DNA from: Limnoglobus roseus
GTDB lineage: Bacteria > Planctomycetota > Planctomycetia > Gemmatales > Gemmataceae
Length of the DNA stretch: 64,000 bases
Direction of reading: 5' to 3'
NCBI RefSeq assembly: GCF_008254045.1
Contig: NZ_CP042425.1
Span: 4,464,001-4,528,000, forward strand
The translations under genes were made by a program, and so were the position numbers. This document shows, piece after piece, positions 1 through 8,513 of this stretch. The notes beneath the pieces were generated by a model. That model had not been told where the DNA came from. It searched no databases and saw only the letters and a list, made by a program, of their open reading frames with translations. Position 1 is the first letter of the stretch. Every line of letters starts with the position of its first letter.

Positions 1-1
1 T

Positions 2-2263
2 TACTCGGGCGACGCGAACTTCGTCGGCAGTGAGTCGCCCGCCGCGACACAGGTGGTGAACAATGTGGACACGACGACGGTCGTAACCACGAACGGCCCG
101 ACCGCGTTCGGCGTGCCGCAGACCCTGACGGCCGCCGTCACCGCCCCCGACGCGGCAACGCCGACCGGCACGGTCACGTTCTTCGACGGGAGCACGACGC
201 TCGGCACCGCGGCCGTCGACGCAACCGGCGTGGCGACGCTAGTCGGGGTGAGCCTCTCCACCGGCACGCACGCGATCACCGCCGTGTACGCCGGCAACGC
301 CACCTTAACAGACAGTACGTCGGCCGCCGTGACCTTCACCGTAAGCCCGGCGGGCACGGCCGTCGCCCTGGCCAGTTCCGCCAACCCGGTGCCGGTCACC
401 AGGTCCGTCACGTTCACCGCGACGGTGACGAACACGGCCGCCGGTTCGTCGGCCGTCCCGACCGGGTCGGTCACGTTCCGGGCCGACGACGTCGTCATCG
501 GCACGGTCGCCCTTACCGCCGGCGGCGCGTCCTTGACCACGGCCCTGCTCGGCGTGGGCTCGCACGCGATCACGGTTGCCTACTCGGGCGACGCAAACTT
601 CGTTGGAAGCGTGTCGCCCGCCGCGACGCAAGTGGTGAACAGGGTGGCCACGACGACAGCCGTAGTCGGGACCGGCCCGGCCTTGTTCGGCACGCCGCAG
701 ACCCTGACGGCCGCCGTCACCGCCCCCGGCGCGGCCCCGCCGACCGGAACGGTCACATTCTTCGACGGCGGCACGGAGCTGGGCACCGCGACCGTCGACG
801 CCGCCGGCACGGCAACCCTGGTCGGGATGAGCCTTTCCACCGGCCCGCACGCGATTACCGCTGTGTACGCCGGCGACGCGACGCTCACCGGCAGCACGTC
901 GGCTGCCGTGACCTTCACCGTAAGCCCGGCGGGCACGGCCGTCGCCCTGGCCAGTTCCGCCAACCCGGTGCCGGTCACCAGGTCCGTCACGTTCACCGCG
1001 ACGGTGACGAACACGGCCGCCGGTTCGTCGGCCGTCCCGACCGGGTCGGTCACGTTCCGGGCCGACGACGTCGTCATCGGCACGGTCGCCCTTACCGCCG
1101 GCGTGGCCACACTAACCACAACTGCCCTTCCCGCCGGCACTCCGGTCGTGTCGGCGACGTTCATGCCGACTGCCGACTTCACAGCCGGTACGGCCTCTCT
1201 GACTCAGACCATCCTCTCGCCCGTCGCGGGTGACGTGAACGGCGACCGCATCGCGGACATCGTGGTCGGTCCGGCCGGCGGGGGCCAACCGGTGACCGTC
1301 ATCAGCGGGGCCGACGGGTCCGTGCTGCGGACATACCCGGTCGCCGACGGGTTCACCGGCGAAGTCCGGACGGCCTCGGCCGACGTGAACGGCGACGGCG
1401 TGGCCGACGTGGTGACCGGCACCGGCCCCGGCGTGCGGCCGATGGTCCGCGTGCTGGACGGCGTGACCGGGCGGACACTCTTCGAGGTCATGCCGTTCGA
1501 AGCCGGGTTCACCGGCGGGGTGTACGTGGCGACCGGGGACGTGACCGGCGACGGCGTCCCGGACCTGATCGTGACGCCCGACGAGGGCGGCGGCCCGGTC
1601 GTGGTCGTCTACGACGGGGCACGGATGGCCGGCGGGACCGGCGCGGCGGTCGAGATGACGCGATTCCTCGGCATCGACGACCCCGCCTTCCGCGGCGGTG
1701 CCCGGGCGGCCGTCGGAGACGTGAACGGGGACGGCGTGGCCGACGTGGTCGTGGCGGCCGGGTTCGGGGGCGGCCCGCGGGTCGCGGTGTACGACGGGCA
1801 AGGGTTTGCCGCTGCCGCCACCCGCACCCGCCTCGTCCCCGACTTCTTCGCCTTCGAGCCGGGCCTTCGCAACGGGGTGTACGTGGCCGTCGGCGACTTC
1901 AACGGCGACGGACTCGCCGACCTGGCGTTCGGCGGCGGCCCCGGCGGCGGCCCGCGGGTGCGGATTGCCGACGCCGCAACGATCCTGGCCAGCGGCGACT
2001 TCAAAGCCCTCGACGCGATCACCCTGCCGGCGGCCCAACTCGGCAACTTCTTCGTCGGCGACGCCGCCGACCGGGGCGGCGTTCGGGTGGCCGTCAAGGA
2101 CCTGGACGGCGACAACCGAGCCGACCTCGTAGTGGGGTCGGGAACGGGGAGCGGGTCTCGGGTAACGGCCTATGCCGGGGCGACGATCCCTCGGAATGGC
2201 ACGCCGCCCGAGTCTCTCGAATTTGACGCGTTCGACGATCTCGGCGGGGTGTTCGTCGGGTGA
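2..2263 (+). CDS. Giant Ig-like / FG-GAP repeat surface protein, 3' part (5' end outside window)
   Basis: The frame is open from base 2, so the gene starts before the window; an internal ATG-like start near 53 is not the true start. About 390 visible residues form alternating Ig-like domains of roughly 95 residues (Big_3/5-like, with motifs such as PTGTVTFFDG and HAITAVYAG). The last 340 residues are FG-GAP/VCBS-type repeats with calcium-loop motifs (DVNGDGVADVV, DVTGDGVPDLI) that normally build a beta-propeller. The protein is presumably exported and cell-surface, acting in adhesion or as a scaffold; no enzyme motif is seen. Two stretches, 329-524 and 908-1103, are identical, showing recent repeat duplication. 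The C-terminus ends FDDLGGVFVG, matching the tail of the giant protein at 25.37 kb. Function beyond surface architecture is unknown. Confidence 0.85.
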   Translation, partial: YSGDANFVGSESPAATQVVNNVDTTTVVTTNGPTAFGVPQTLTAAVTAPDAATPTGTVTFFDGSTTLGTAAVDATGVATLVGVSLSTGTHAITAVYAGNATLTDSTSAAVTFTVSPAGTAVALASSANPVPVTRSVTFTATVTNTAAGSSAVPTGSVTFRADDVVIGTVALTAGGASLTTALLGVGSHAITVAYSGDANFVGSVSPAATQVVNRVATTTAVVGTGPALFGTPQTLTAAVTAPGAAPPTGTVTFFDGGTELGTATVDAAGTATLVGMSLSTGPHAITAVYAGDATLTGSTSAAVTFTVSPAGTAVALASSANPVPVTRSVTFTATVTNTAAGSSAVPTGSVTFRADDVVIGTVALTAGVATLTTTALPAGTPVVSATFMPTADFTAGTASLTQTILSPVAGDVNGDRIADIVVGPAGGGQPVTVISGADGSVLRTYPVADGFTGEVRTASADVNGDGVADVVTGTGPGVRPMVRVLDGVTGRTLFEVMPFEAGFTGGVYVATGDVTGDGVPDLIVTPDEGGGPVVVVYDGARMAGGTGAAVEMTRFLGIDDPAFRGGARAAVGDVNGDGVADVVVAAGFGGGPRVAVYDGQGFAAAATRTRLVPDFFAFEPGLRNGVYVAVGDFNGDGLADLAFGGGPGGGPRVRIADAATILASGDFKALDAITLPAAQLGNFFVGDAADRGGVRVAVKDLDGDNRADLVVGSGTGSGSRVTAYAGATIPRNGTPPESLEFDAFDDLGGVFVG
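329..1103 (+). repeat. 196-bp perfect direct repeat with 579-bp period
   Basis: Bases 329-524 and 908-1103 are identical as read by eye. They encode the same Ig-like domain segment (from VTFTVSPAGTA to VALTAG). The 579-bp period equals two Ig-like domains, so the duplicated unit is a domain pair. Confidence 0.85.
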
Positions 2264-3052
2264 CGGAGCTGTGAATCGGCTTAAATCTGTTCCCCGGTTG
2301 CCACCGCACCCGGTCCCGTGTTCGAGACCCGAAGATGGGACCGGGTCGCGACAAACTCTGCCGAACACCGGAGGCAATCCTTACCGCACGACGAGTCATG
2401 TGGCCCGAGCCACGTGCAAAATCCGGGGTACAATGTATAATACTGGCTGAACACGAAAATGTAGTCCCATCGCGAAGCGACTGATTGTGCTCGTCCATTA
2501 CATACAAGTTCTGCCGGTGGTCCTACAATAATGTTGTGTTGTATTGTCGGATGAATTTCCAGAGTAGCCGTTCACTGTTTAGCCGGATTTCGGTGGCGAC
2601 CGTATCCCATCTGGGGGCATGAAGCCCCCACCATCCCTACCTCCGGACGTGTTCGATGCTCTGCCCCCGGCGGTGCCGGCGCACCTCCGGTATCTCGAAG
2701 CCCGTCTCTCCGACCTCGAAGCCCGGTTGAACCGGTCCTCAGCGAACTCTGATCCTCCCCACGAAAAATGCACGCCGGCCTTCCTGGCCGAGGTGATTCA
2801 AGCCACCCGAGCAGGTACGGAGCCGCCCTCACTTGTCCCGCCACCAATAGCGGCTGCTTGACCAACTACACTAACATTGATGCCGACTCCATTTCGTGAC
2901 AAATGCTACATGGTAATTTGAGAAGAAATAAGATTCTATCGAACTTGGAGTTTGGCTGATACGATTGCCGACCTATCATCCGTGGGAATTTAGACCGTGT
3001 CCCCCGAGGCTGCGGCGTTCGTTCGATCACTCACCGATAGGCGGAATTTGAG
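2264..3052. other. Intergenic stretch with IS66 scrap
   Basis: This 789-base gap is AT-richer than its surroundings. Apart from the IS66 transposase fragment at 2619-2861, no gene, RNA or clear terminator was recognised. Confidence 0.6.
2619..2861 (+). pseudogene. IS66-type transposase N-terminal remnant
   Basis: The 80-residue frame begins MKPPPSLPPDVFDALPP and contains LRYLEARLSDLEARLN followed by RSSANSDPP. That is the characteristic start of planctomycete IS66 transposases: a coiled-coil LEARL segment followed by an N-S-x-N-S-S-x-P-P linker. After about 45 residues the similarity ends, and the zinc-finger and DDE catalytic parts are missing. The sequence reads as a decayed insertion-sequence end and is unlikely to be functional. 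It lies alone between a surface-protein gene and the polysaccharide genes, so it marks past IS activity. Confidence 0.6.
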
Positions 3053-5263
3053 ATGGCAGAAGGTACCGTCACGCTTGCAAGCCCCTGCTCCGAAACGCTC
3101 TCAACAACAATTCAGATGACCAGACCGCTGTCGGGTGAAAGCTCGTATTCGTCATCCGCGCCGGCCGTCGGCCCTGTCAGCCTAGTCCAAAGACCGGGGC
3201 TGACGCCCGCCTATGTGCTCCGGATCCTTCGTTACCGCTGGGGGCTTATCTCAATACTCGGCCTGATGGCTGCGGCAATCGGATTCTGGGTGAACCATCT
3301 GTTCCCCCCCGCGCAGGCCAAGTACACGACCCACGCGCTGATCCGTCTCGAACCCGCTGAAGGTCTCCCGGCGGGGACGCCTGCCCGGGCCGAGCCCCGC
3401 GACCTGCGGACGGAAGTCGAACTGGTCAAGACCCAGTTCATCCTCACGACCGCGCTCGCGCAAGGCCCCGCCGCCGATCTGCCATCCGTGCGGCGGGATC
3501 CCGCGGCGGCGCTCCAATGGCTCACGGCCGAATTGAAAGTCGAACCCGTTGGTCCACAAATTCTCCGGATCTCTCTGGTCGGATCCGACGCGGACGAGTT
3601 GCCCGTCCTCGTGAACGCGGTCAAGGACACGTACCTCCGCGAAGTGGTCGGTGCCGAACAGACCCGCCGACTCAAGCGCAAGGAGTTCCTCGAGACGGTT
3701 TACGAAGATTGCGAACGCCGGCGGACGGCCTTGACGCAGTCGGCGATGAAGGGAGAGGAAACTGGAACGGCCGACGAGCGTCTTTTGGGCGAACGGCTTT
3801 CCCTCCTTCAAAGTGAACTCTTCCGCATTGAGACGGACCTGCGTCGTTCCCAACTCGTCGTGGACGTGAATCGCGTCCAGCCAGACGCACCGGTTTCCCC
3901 GACCACCGTCGAAGAACTGGCCGAGAAGGACCCGTTGACACGCCAGCACCGTAGCAGAATCTCCCAAATCGACGTGACGATCGCCGAACAGGAGCGGACC
4001 CGGATCAACCCCGCTTCTTATGAACCGTATCGGGCCCTCGCCCGCGATCGGAAGAACCTGCTCGACGCGGTCGAGGACCGCAAGCAGACCCTGACCCAAC
4101 GGTCCACGGAGTCGGCGGCGGACGGTCGTCAGAAGCGTACGGGCGAGGCCCACGCCCGTACCGTCCGATTGGAGGAGGAGCGAAAACTGATGCGCGAGTT
4201 GATCGCCCGCACGCGGGACGAATTGAAACAGTGCAAGGCGGACGCCTCCGCGCAGACGTGTCGGCAATACGCGGCCGAGCGCCTCGAGACTATTTCCAAG
4301 GACGTGTCGGACGAGTTGACGGTACTCCGGCTCGAGTTGAAGACGATCGCCCGGACGGCGTCCATTCAGGACGCGGCGGAACCGGTGGTCAAACAGCCCT
4401 CCCGACAGCATTTGCGGACCTGGCTCGCGCTGGCCGGCCCGTTCCTGCTGGTCGTGGCCGGCGTGTCGGTGTGGGAACTTTGGGCCTGGCGGATCTACGG
4501 CCCCGAGGACGTTCGAGAGGGGCTCGGGGTTCACGTCCTCGGGGTGGTCCCCCGGCTTCCGGACCGCACGCCCGCCAAGCGAGTAGCCGACGTGTGGCCG
4601 AACCCTCTGACCGACTCGGTCGATGCCGTCTGCGCGGCGTTATTGCACGCCCCCCGGTCCGGGGCCTCGCCCCAGGTGATCGAAATCACGAGCGCGGCCC
4701 CAGGTGAGGGGAAATCGACGCTCGCCCGGCACCTAGCGATTAACTTGGCCCGTGCCGGAAAGAAAACCCTGCTCCTGGACGCCGACCTGTACCGCCCCGC
4801 CGCCCACGTGGCCTTCGACCTGCCAATGGGCCCAGGGCTATGTGAGGTATTGTCCGGAGAAGTCACGCTCGCCAAAGCTATTCATCGCTCGCCGGCGGAC
4901 AACGTGTTTGTCCTCACCGCGGGCACGGCGACCGCGGGGGCGTTCCGGGAGATTGCTCGGGGAGCAATCGGCGGGATTCTCGGCGACTTGCGAACGGAGT
5001 TCGATGCCATCGTTATCGACACCAGCCCGGTCCTCGCCACTGTTCAGCCGCTCCAGGTCGGGCGGTACGCCGACGCCGTCGTTCTGTGTAGCCTCTCCGC
5101 CGTCAGCCGCTCGGCCCTCCTCGTCGAGGCCATCCGCCGGCTGTCCGATCTCGGCATTCCGGTCGCCGGGGTGGTGGTAAACGGGGCCGAAGAGGTGGGC
5201 CGGTACAAGTACTACTCCCGCAGCGGGTGCCCCACTCCGCCGGCCGCGTCCCCCATCAGTTAA
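3053..5263 (+). CDS. Polysaccharide chain-length determinant / BY-type tyrosine kinase
   Basis: The 736-residue protein has the Wzc/CapAB layout. A transmembrane segment lies near residues 63-83 (LISILGLMAAAIGFWV). A long charged, probably coiled-coil periplasmic region spans about 85-455, with a second membrane segment near 462-485 (LALAGPFLLVVAGVSV). A cytoplasmic P-loop kinase domain follows, with Walker A PGEGKST near 550, Walker A' LLLDADLYRP near 577 and Walker B-like AIVIDTSPV near 655. The C-terminus has a short tyrosine cluster (RYKYY), as expected for autophosphorylation. BY-kinases control chain length and export of exopolysaccharide with a Wza-type porin. The gene lies 88 bases upstream of the sugar-transferase fusion in the same direction, so co-transcription is likely. 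No Wza or Wzx/Wzy partner is in view. Confidence 0.85.
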   Translation: MAEGTVTLASPCSETLSTTIQMTRPLSGESSYSSSAPAVGPVSLVQRPGLTPAYVLRILRYRWGLISILGLMAAAIGFWVNHLFPPAQAKYTTHALIRLEPAEGLPAGTPARAEPRDLRTEVELVKTQFILTTALAQGPAADLPSVRRDPAAALQWLTAELKVEPVGPQILRISLVGSDADELPVLVNAVKDTYLREVVGAEQTRRLKRKEFLETVYEDCERRRTALTQSAMKGEETGTADERLLGERLSLLQSELFRIETDLRRSQLVVDVNRVQPDAPVSPTTVEELAEKDPLTRQHRSRISQIDVTIAEQERTRINPASYEPYRALARDRKNLLDAVEDRKQTLTQRSTESAADGRQKRTGEAHARTVRLEEERKLMRELIARTRDELKQCKADASAQTCRQYAAERLETISKDVSDELTVLRLELKTIARTASIQDAAEPVVKQPSRQHLRTWLALAGPFLLVVAGVSVWELWAWRIYGPEDVREGLGVHVLGVVPRLPDRTPAKRVADVWPNPLTDSVDAVCAALLHAPRSGASPQVIEITSAAPGEGKSTLARHLAINLARAGKKTLLLDADLYRPAAHVAFDLPMGPGLCEVLSGEVTLAKAIHRSPADNVFVLTAGTATAGAFREIARGAIGGILGDLRTEFDAIVIDTSPVLATVQPLQVGRYADAVVLCSLSAVSRSALLVEAIRRLSDLGIPVAGVVVNGAEEVGRYKYYSRSGCPTPPAASPIS

Positions 5264-5351
5264 TCGGCACGTCCCTTGTTCAGCATCCGGAAATCGCCGC
5301 CACCCAACAGGCCGGCGACCTGGCGTCACGCCCTCACAAACGAGAAACTCC

Positions 5352-7322
5352 ATGAACCAGTACCGCGATACGGCTACGGTCTCTCTGGTCGGCCGGACAG
5401 AAAGTCTGGGAGCGACCGACCTTCCCCGAAAAGGCCCCCTCGCCCGACTCAAACGAGCCCTCGTCTACGTTCCGACGGTCTTTCTGATCGTGCTGACCGC
5501 CCCGGTGACGTTGCTCGCCGTCGTCCTCGTCAAACTCACGTCGCCGGGGCCGGCCTTCTACACGCAAGTCCGCCTCGGGCGTAACGGGGTGCCGTTTCGG
5601 ATCTACAAAATCCGCACCATGCACGTCGACTGCGAGCGAGACACCGGGCCGGTGTGGGCGACCCGCTACGACCCGCGGGCGTTCCGCGTCGGCCGCATTC
5701 TTCGCGTGCTCCACCTCGACGAGTTGCCCCAGCTGATGAACGTGCTGCGGGGCGATATGGCGTTCGTCGGCCCCCGGCCCGAGCGGCCGATGATCGCCGC
5801 CCAACTCCAAGAGTCGATCCCCGGATACCAGGACCGCCTGTGTGTGCGACCGGGGCTGACCGGCCTCGCACAGGTCCAGTTCCCGGGCGATCAGGACCTC
5901 GGGTCGGTCTGTCAGAAACTGTTCGCCGATCTCTTGTACATCCGGGCCGCCGGACCGGTTCTCGACCTGCGCATCCTGATTGCCACGGTCTTTTACTTGC
6001 TCCACCTCCCGCTCTCCTGGCGACTCCGAACTCTCGGTTCCATCGCGGAACGGTCTCACCTCATCGACCCCACCCCGGGGAGCACCTGGGACAGTCTTGC
6101 GGCAGTCTACCGGATTCCCCAGAAGCCGGACCGAATCCTCGCCGTGCAAGGCCTCCGAGGCGTCGCCGCATCCCTGGTGTTCCTGGCCCACTTCCTGACC
6201 CTGTTCGGCGTGTACCTGGGCTCGGCGGCCGGCGGTCTCGCAGCCCAGGCGGTGGATACCATGGCCCGGCACGGCACCGACCTGTTCCTGATGATCAGCG
6301 GCTATCTGATCTACGGGATGTGCGTCCGACGGCAGCTCGACTACGGCCGCTTTCTCAATGACCGATTCTGGCGGATCTACCCGACGTTCCTGTGCGTGTT
6401 CGGACTGTACTTGGGTCTGTCGCTGGCCTTCCCCGGGGAGTCCAAGGTTCCCGCCGAACCAGCAGCGGCCGTCGCGTACCTCCTGGAGAATCTGGCCCTC
6501 CTGCCGGGCCTCACGGGCACCCCGCCGCTGATCGTCGTGACCTGGACGCTCGGGTACGAACTGCTCTTGTACGTCACCCTGCCGTTGGCCATCCACCTCA
6601 CCGGGATGCGGAACTGGACGTCCCCGCAGCGGGTCGCAGTTCTCGCCGCGGTGTGGGGATGCTACCTCGTGTATTGCGTGACGTTGTCGCCGGCTCATGC
6701 CCGGTTCGCCGTCTACATCGCGGCCTTCCTGGCGTACGAATTCGTCCGCGGGCGACGCGGGCGGCTTTCGGCCGGCGGGGAAGCGGTCGCGATGACTGCC
6801 GTCGCCGCGGGGGTTGGGGGCGCTGTTCTGCTCCGCGCGGGGATCGTCTCATCTCCAGACCTGCCGGGCATGGCCGTCGGGTTTCGGGTCGTGGCGGTGA
6901 GCGCGGCCGTCATGGGAGTTGCGTACTGCTGTTTCGGCGGCGACGGGCGGTGCAGTCGGGCGTTCTCGTGGTCGCCGCTGCGGTGGCTCGGGAATATGAG
7001 TTATTCGTTCTACCTGACCCACGGGTTGGTATTGAAAGCGTTGGCGTTAGCCGCAACGGTCCTGGTGCCCGCCGAATTCCGCGGCCCGTGGCTCTTCTGG
7101 GCCGCCCTTCCGGTGTGCTACTTCGGTGCGGTCGCGACCTCGACCGCCCTGTTCGTCGGGGTGGAGAAGCGTCTGTCGTTCTCGCTCCGGTCCGACCCGG
7201 CGGTACCGCATGACGATCGCACGTGCCCGGACGTTACCGTTGACCCCGCAGACACCGTTTTGGACATTGACGCGAGTCAGCGAACCGCAAGAATGACCGA
7301 GGGAAATCCTGCGTTCCGGTGA
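5352..7322 (+). CDS. Fused priming sugar transferase and acyltransferase 3 membrane protein
   Basis: This is one 656-residue reading frame with two complete enzyme domains. Residues about 25-235 are a bacterial sugar transferase (WbaP/WcaJ family, PF02397-like). It has a membrane helix near 35-58, then PGPAFYTQVRLGRNG, FRIYKIRTM, DELPQLMNVLRGDM, FVGPRPERP and RPGLTGLAQV, all hallmark motifs. Residues about 260-625 are an acyltransferase-3 (OafA-like) domain starting LRGVAASLVFLAHF, with many hydrophobic helices. The first domain would load a sugar-1-phosphate on undecaprenyl phosphate; the second would O-acylate glycan. These are normally separate genes, so the fusion is unusual. The stop codon abuts the convergent gene at 7323. 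Expressed with the upstream BY-kinase gene, it points to acylated exopolysaccharide synthesis. Confidence 0.85.
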   Translation: MNQYRDTATVSLVGRTESLGATDLPRKGPLARLKRALVYVPTVFLIVLTAPVTLLAVVLVKLTSPGPAFYTQVRLGRNGVPFRIYKIRTMHVDCERDTGPVWATRYDPRAFRVGRILRVLHLDELPQLMNVLRGDMAFVGPRPERPMIAAQLQESIPGYQDRLCVRPGLTGLAQVQFPGDQDLGSVCQKLFADLLYIRAAGPVLDLRILIATVFYLLHLPLSWRLRTLGSIAERSHLIDPTPGSTWDSLAAVYRIPQKPDRILAVQGLRGVAASLVFLAHFLTLFGVYLGSAAGGLAAQAVDTMARHGTDLFLMISGYLIYGMCVRRQLDYGRFLNDRFWRIYPTFLCVFGLYLGLSLAFPGESKVPAEPAAAVAYLLENLALLPGLTGTPPLIVVTWTLGYELLLYVTLPLAIHLTGMRNWTSPQRVAVLAAVWGCYLVYCVTLSPAHARFAVYIAAFLAYEFVRGRRGRLSAGGEAVAMTAVAAGVGGAVLLRAGIVSSPDLPGMAVGFRVVAVSAAVMGVAYCCFGGDGRCSRAFSWSPLRWLGNMSYSFYLTHGLVLKALALAATVLVPAEFRGPWLFWAALPVCYFGAVATSTALFVGVEKRLSFSLRSDPAVPHDDRTCPDVTVDPADTVLDIDASQRTARMTEGNPAFR

Positions 7323-8474
7323 TTATTGAATCAGTTCGGTCAGGTCGATCGGAACTGAGACGCGAAGGGTCGGCGGGATGTGACCGGCGTTCGCGAACTG
7401 TTCGAGGCGGTACTTGAGCGGGAGGGTGATTGCGTTCCCGTGCCGGAGTAAGAAGGTGCCGCTTGTGCTAAAGAGGTCTTCATCCAGGACCATCCCGACC
7501 TCAAGGGCGGCAACAGGGAGGACCCGACTTTGAGGTCGGGTGGCGTTTCGGACGAGTTGATCCAGCGCGTCCAGGAGGGCGGGGTCGTACCTCCCGGCGT
7601 CCATCCGAAGGTGTTCGACGACCTGGGCCTTCGGAATGCCCCGCGTCAGAAGGATGTCAAAGTCCCGCGAGACCCGGAGAAGCCGCGAGCCGAGCGGGAG
7701 AGAATCGAACTTGCCGTTGACCGTGGCGATGTCGTACCGAGTCCCGATGTGGGCGATGACCTGGATCACCCGTTCGAGACGGGGGATACGGCCGATCAGT
7801 TCGACCGCGATCGTCGGTGCGGCGTTAAGTTGGAGTTGCTCGTCCGACGTCAAGTCCTTGCCGCGGTCGGCGAGGGTCAAGACCCGCTCCGGAACCGCCA
7901 CGTACCCGAGTTGAGCCAGGATGGCCGCGACCTCCACTTCCCAGCCGATGGGCGTGTTCAGGACGGCCGCGATTTCGAGAGCCAACTTCTGCACTCGTAA
8001 CGCCCGGCCGAACGCCGCGGGGTTCACGAGCGCGAGGACCTCGCCCAGAACCTGCACGCTGCCCTTGAGGGTGCGGTCGAGCAACTCCCGCTCGGCCGTG
8101 ACAAGCCGGTACTGGGTGAGGGCGTCGGTGAGTGATCGGGCCAGCGTCATGGCGTCGCATGGCTTGCTGAGAAAACGGAACAGGCCGCCGCGGTTGACGG
8201 CGTCGATGGCGCTCTCCACGTCGGCATTGCCGGTCAGGAGCATGCGAACGGATTCCGGTTGACGGACCCGCACCTCCGAAAGGAACTGAACGCCGTTCAT
8301 CCCCGGCATCCGCATGTCGGACACGATCACCGCGAACGGCCCGTCCGCCGCCAACATGCCGAGGGCCTGTTCGCCCCCCGGGGCGGTGTGGACGGCGAAC
8401 CGCTTCCGCAGTTGCCGCTCGTACCCGGCTAGGACGTTCGGCTCGTCGTCGACGAACAAGATTTTTTCAGACAC
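7323..8474 (-). CDS. Response regulator with degenerate HD-GYP-like output domain
   Basis: The N-terminal receiver domain (KILFVDDEPN) has phosphoacceptor Asp53 in VIVSDMRMPG and a Lys in FLSKP. The rest is laid out like an HD-GYP/HDOD regulator. Where active enzymes have LHDIGK, this one reads LAQLGYVAVPERVL, so the metal-binding HD pair is lost. No HHERxDGxGYP signature follows. It is probably a non-catalytic, protein-binding output. The GTG start at 8474 is preferred because AGGAG sits six bases upstream; an upstream ATG at 8507 would give 11 more residues. It is the last gene of the minus-strand signalling operon, 39 bases after the LOV kinase stop, and is the likely phosphotransfer partner of that kinase. 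Confidence 0.75.
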   Translation of the reverse strand: MSEKILFVDDEPNVLAGYERQLRKRFAVHTAPGGEQALGMLAADGPFAVIVSDMRMPGMNGVQFLSEVRVRQPESVRMLLTGNADVESAIDAVNRGGLFRFLSKPCDAMTLARSLTDALTQYRLVTAERELLDRTLKGSVQVLGEVLALVNPAAFGRALRVQKLALEIAAVLNTPIGWEVEVAAILAQLGYVAVPERVLTLADRGKDLTSDEQLQLNAAPTIAVELIGRIPRLERVIQVIAHIGTRYDIATVNGKFDSLPLGSRLLRVSRDFDILLTRGIPKAQVVEHLRMDAGRYDPALLDALDQLVRNATRPQSRVLPVAALEVGMVLDEDLFSTSGTFLLRHGNAITLPLKYRLEQFANAGHIPPTLRVSVPIDLTELIQ

Positions 8475-8513
8475 GTGACACTCCTGAGGGTCGTCGTGCG
8501 TCGGCACGATGCC

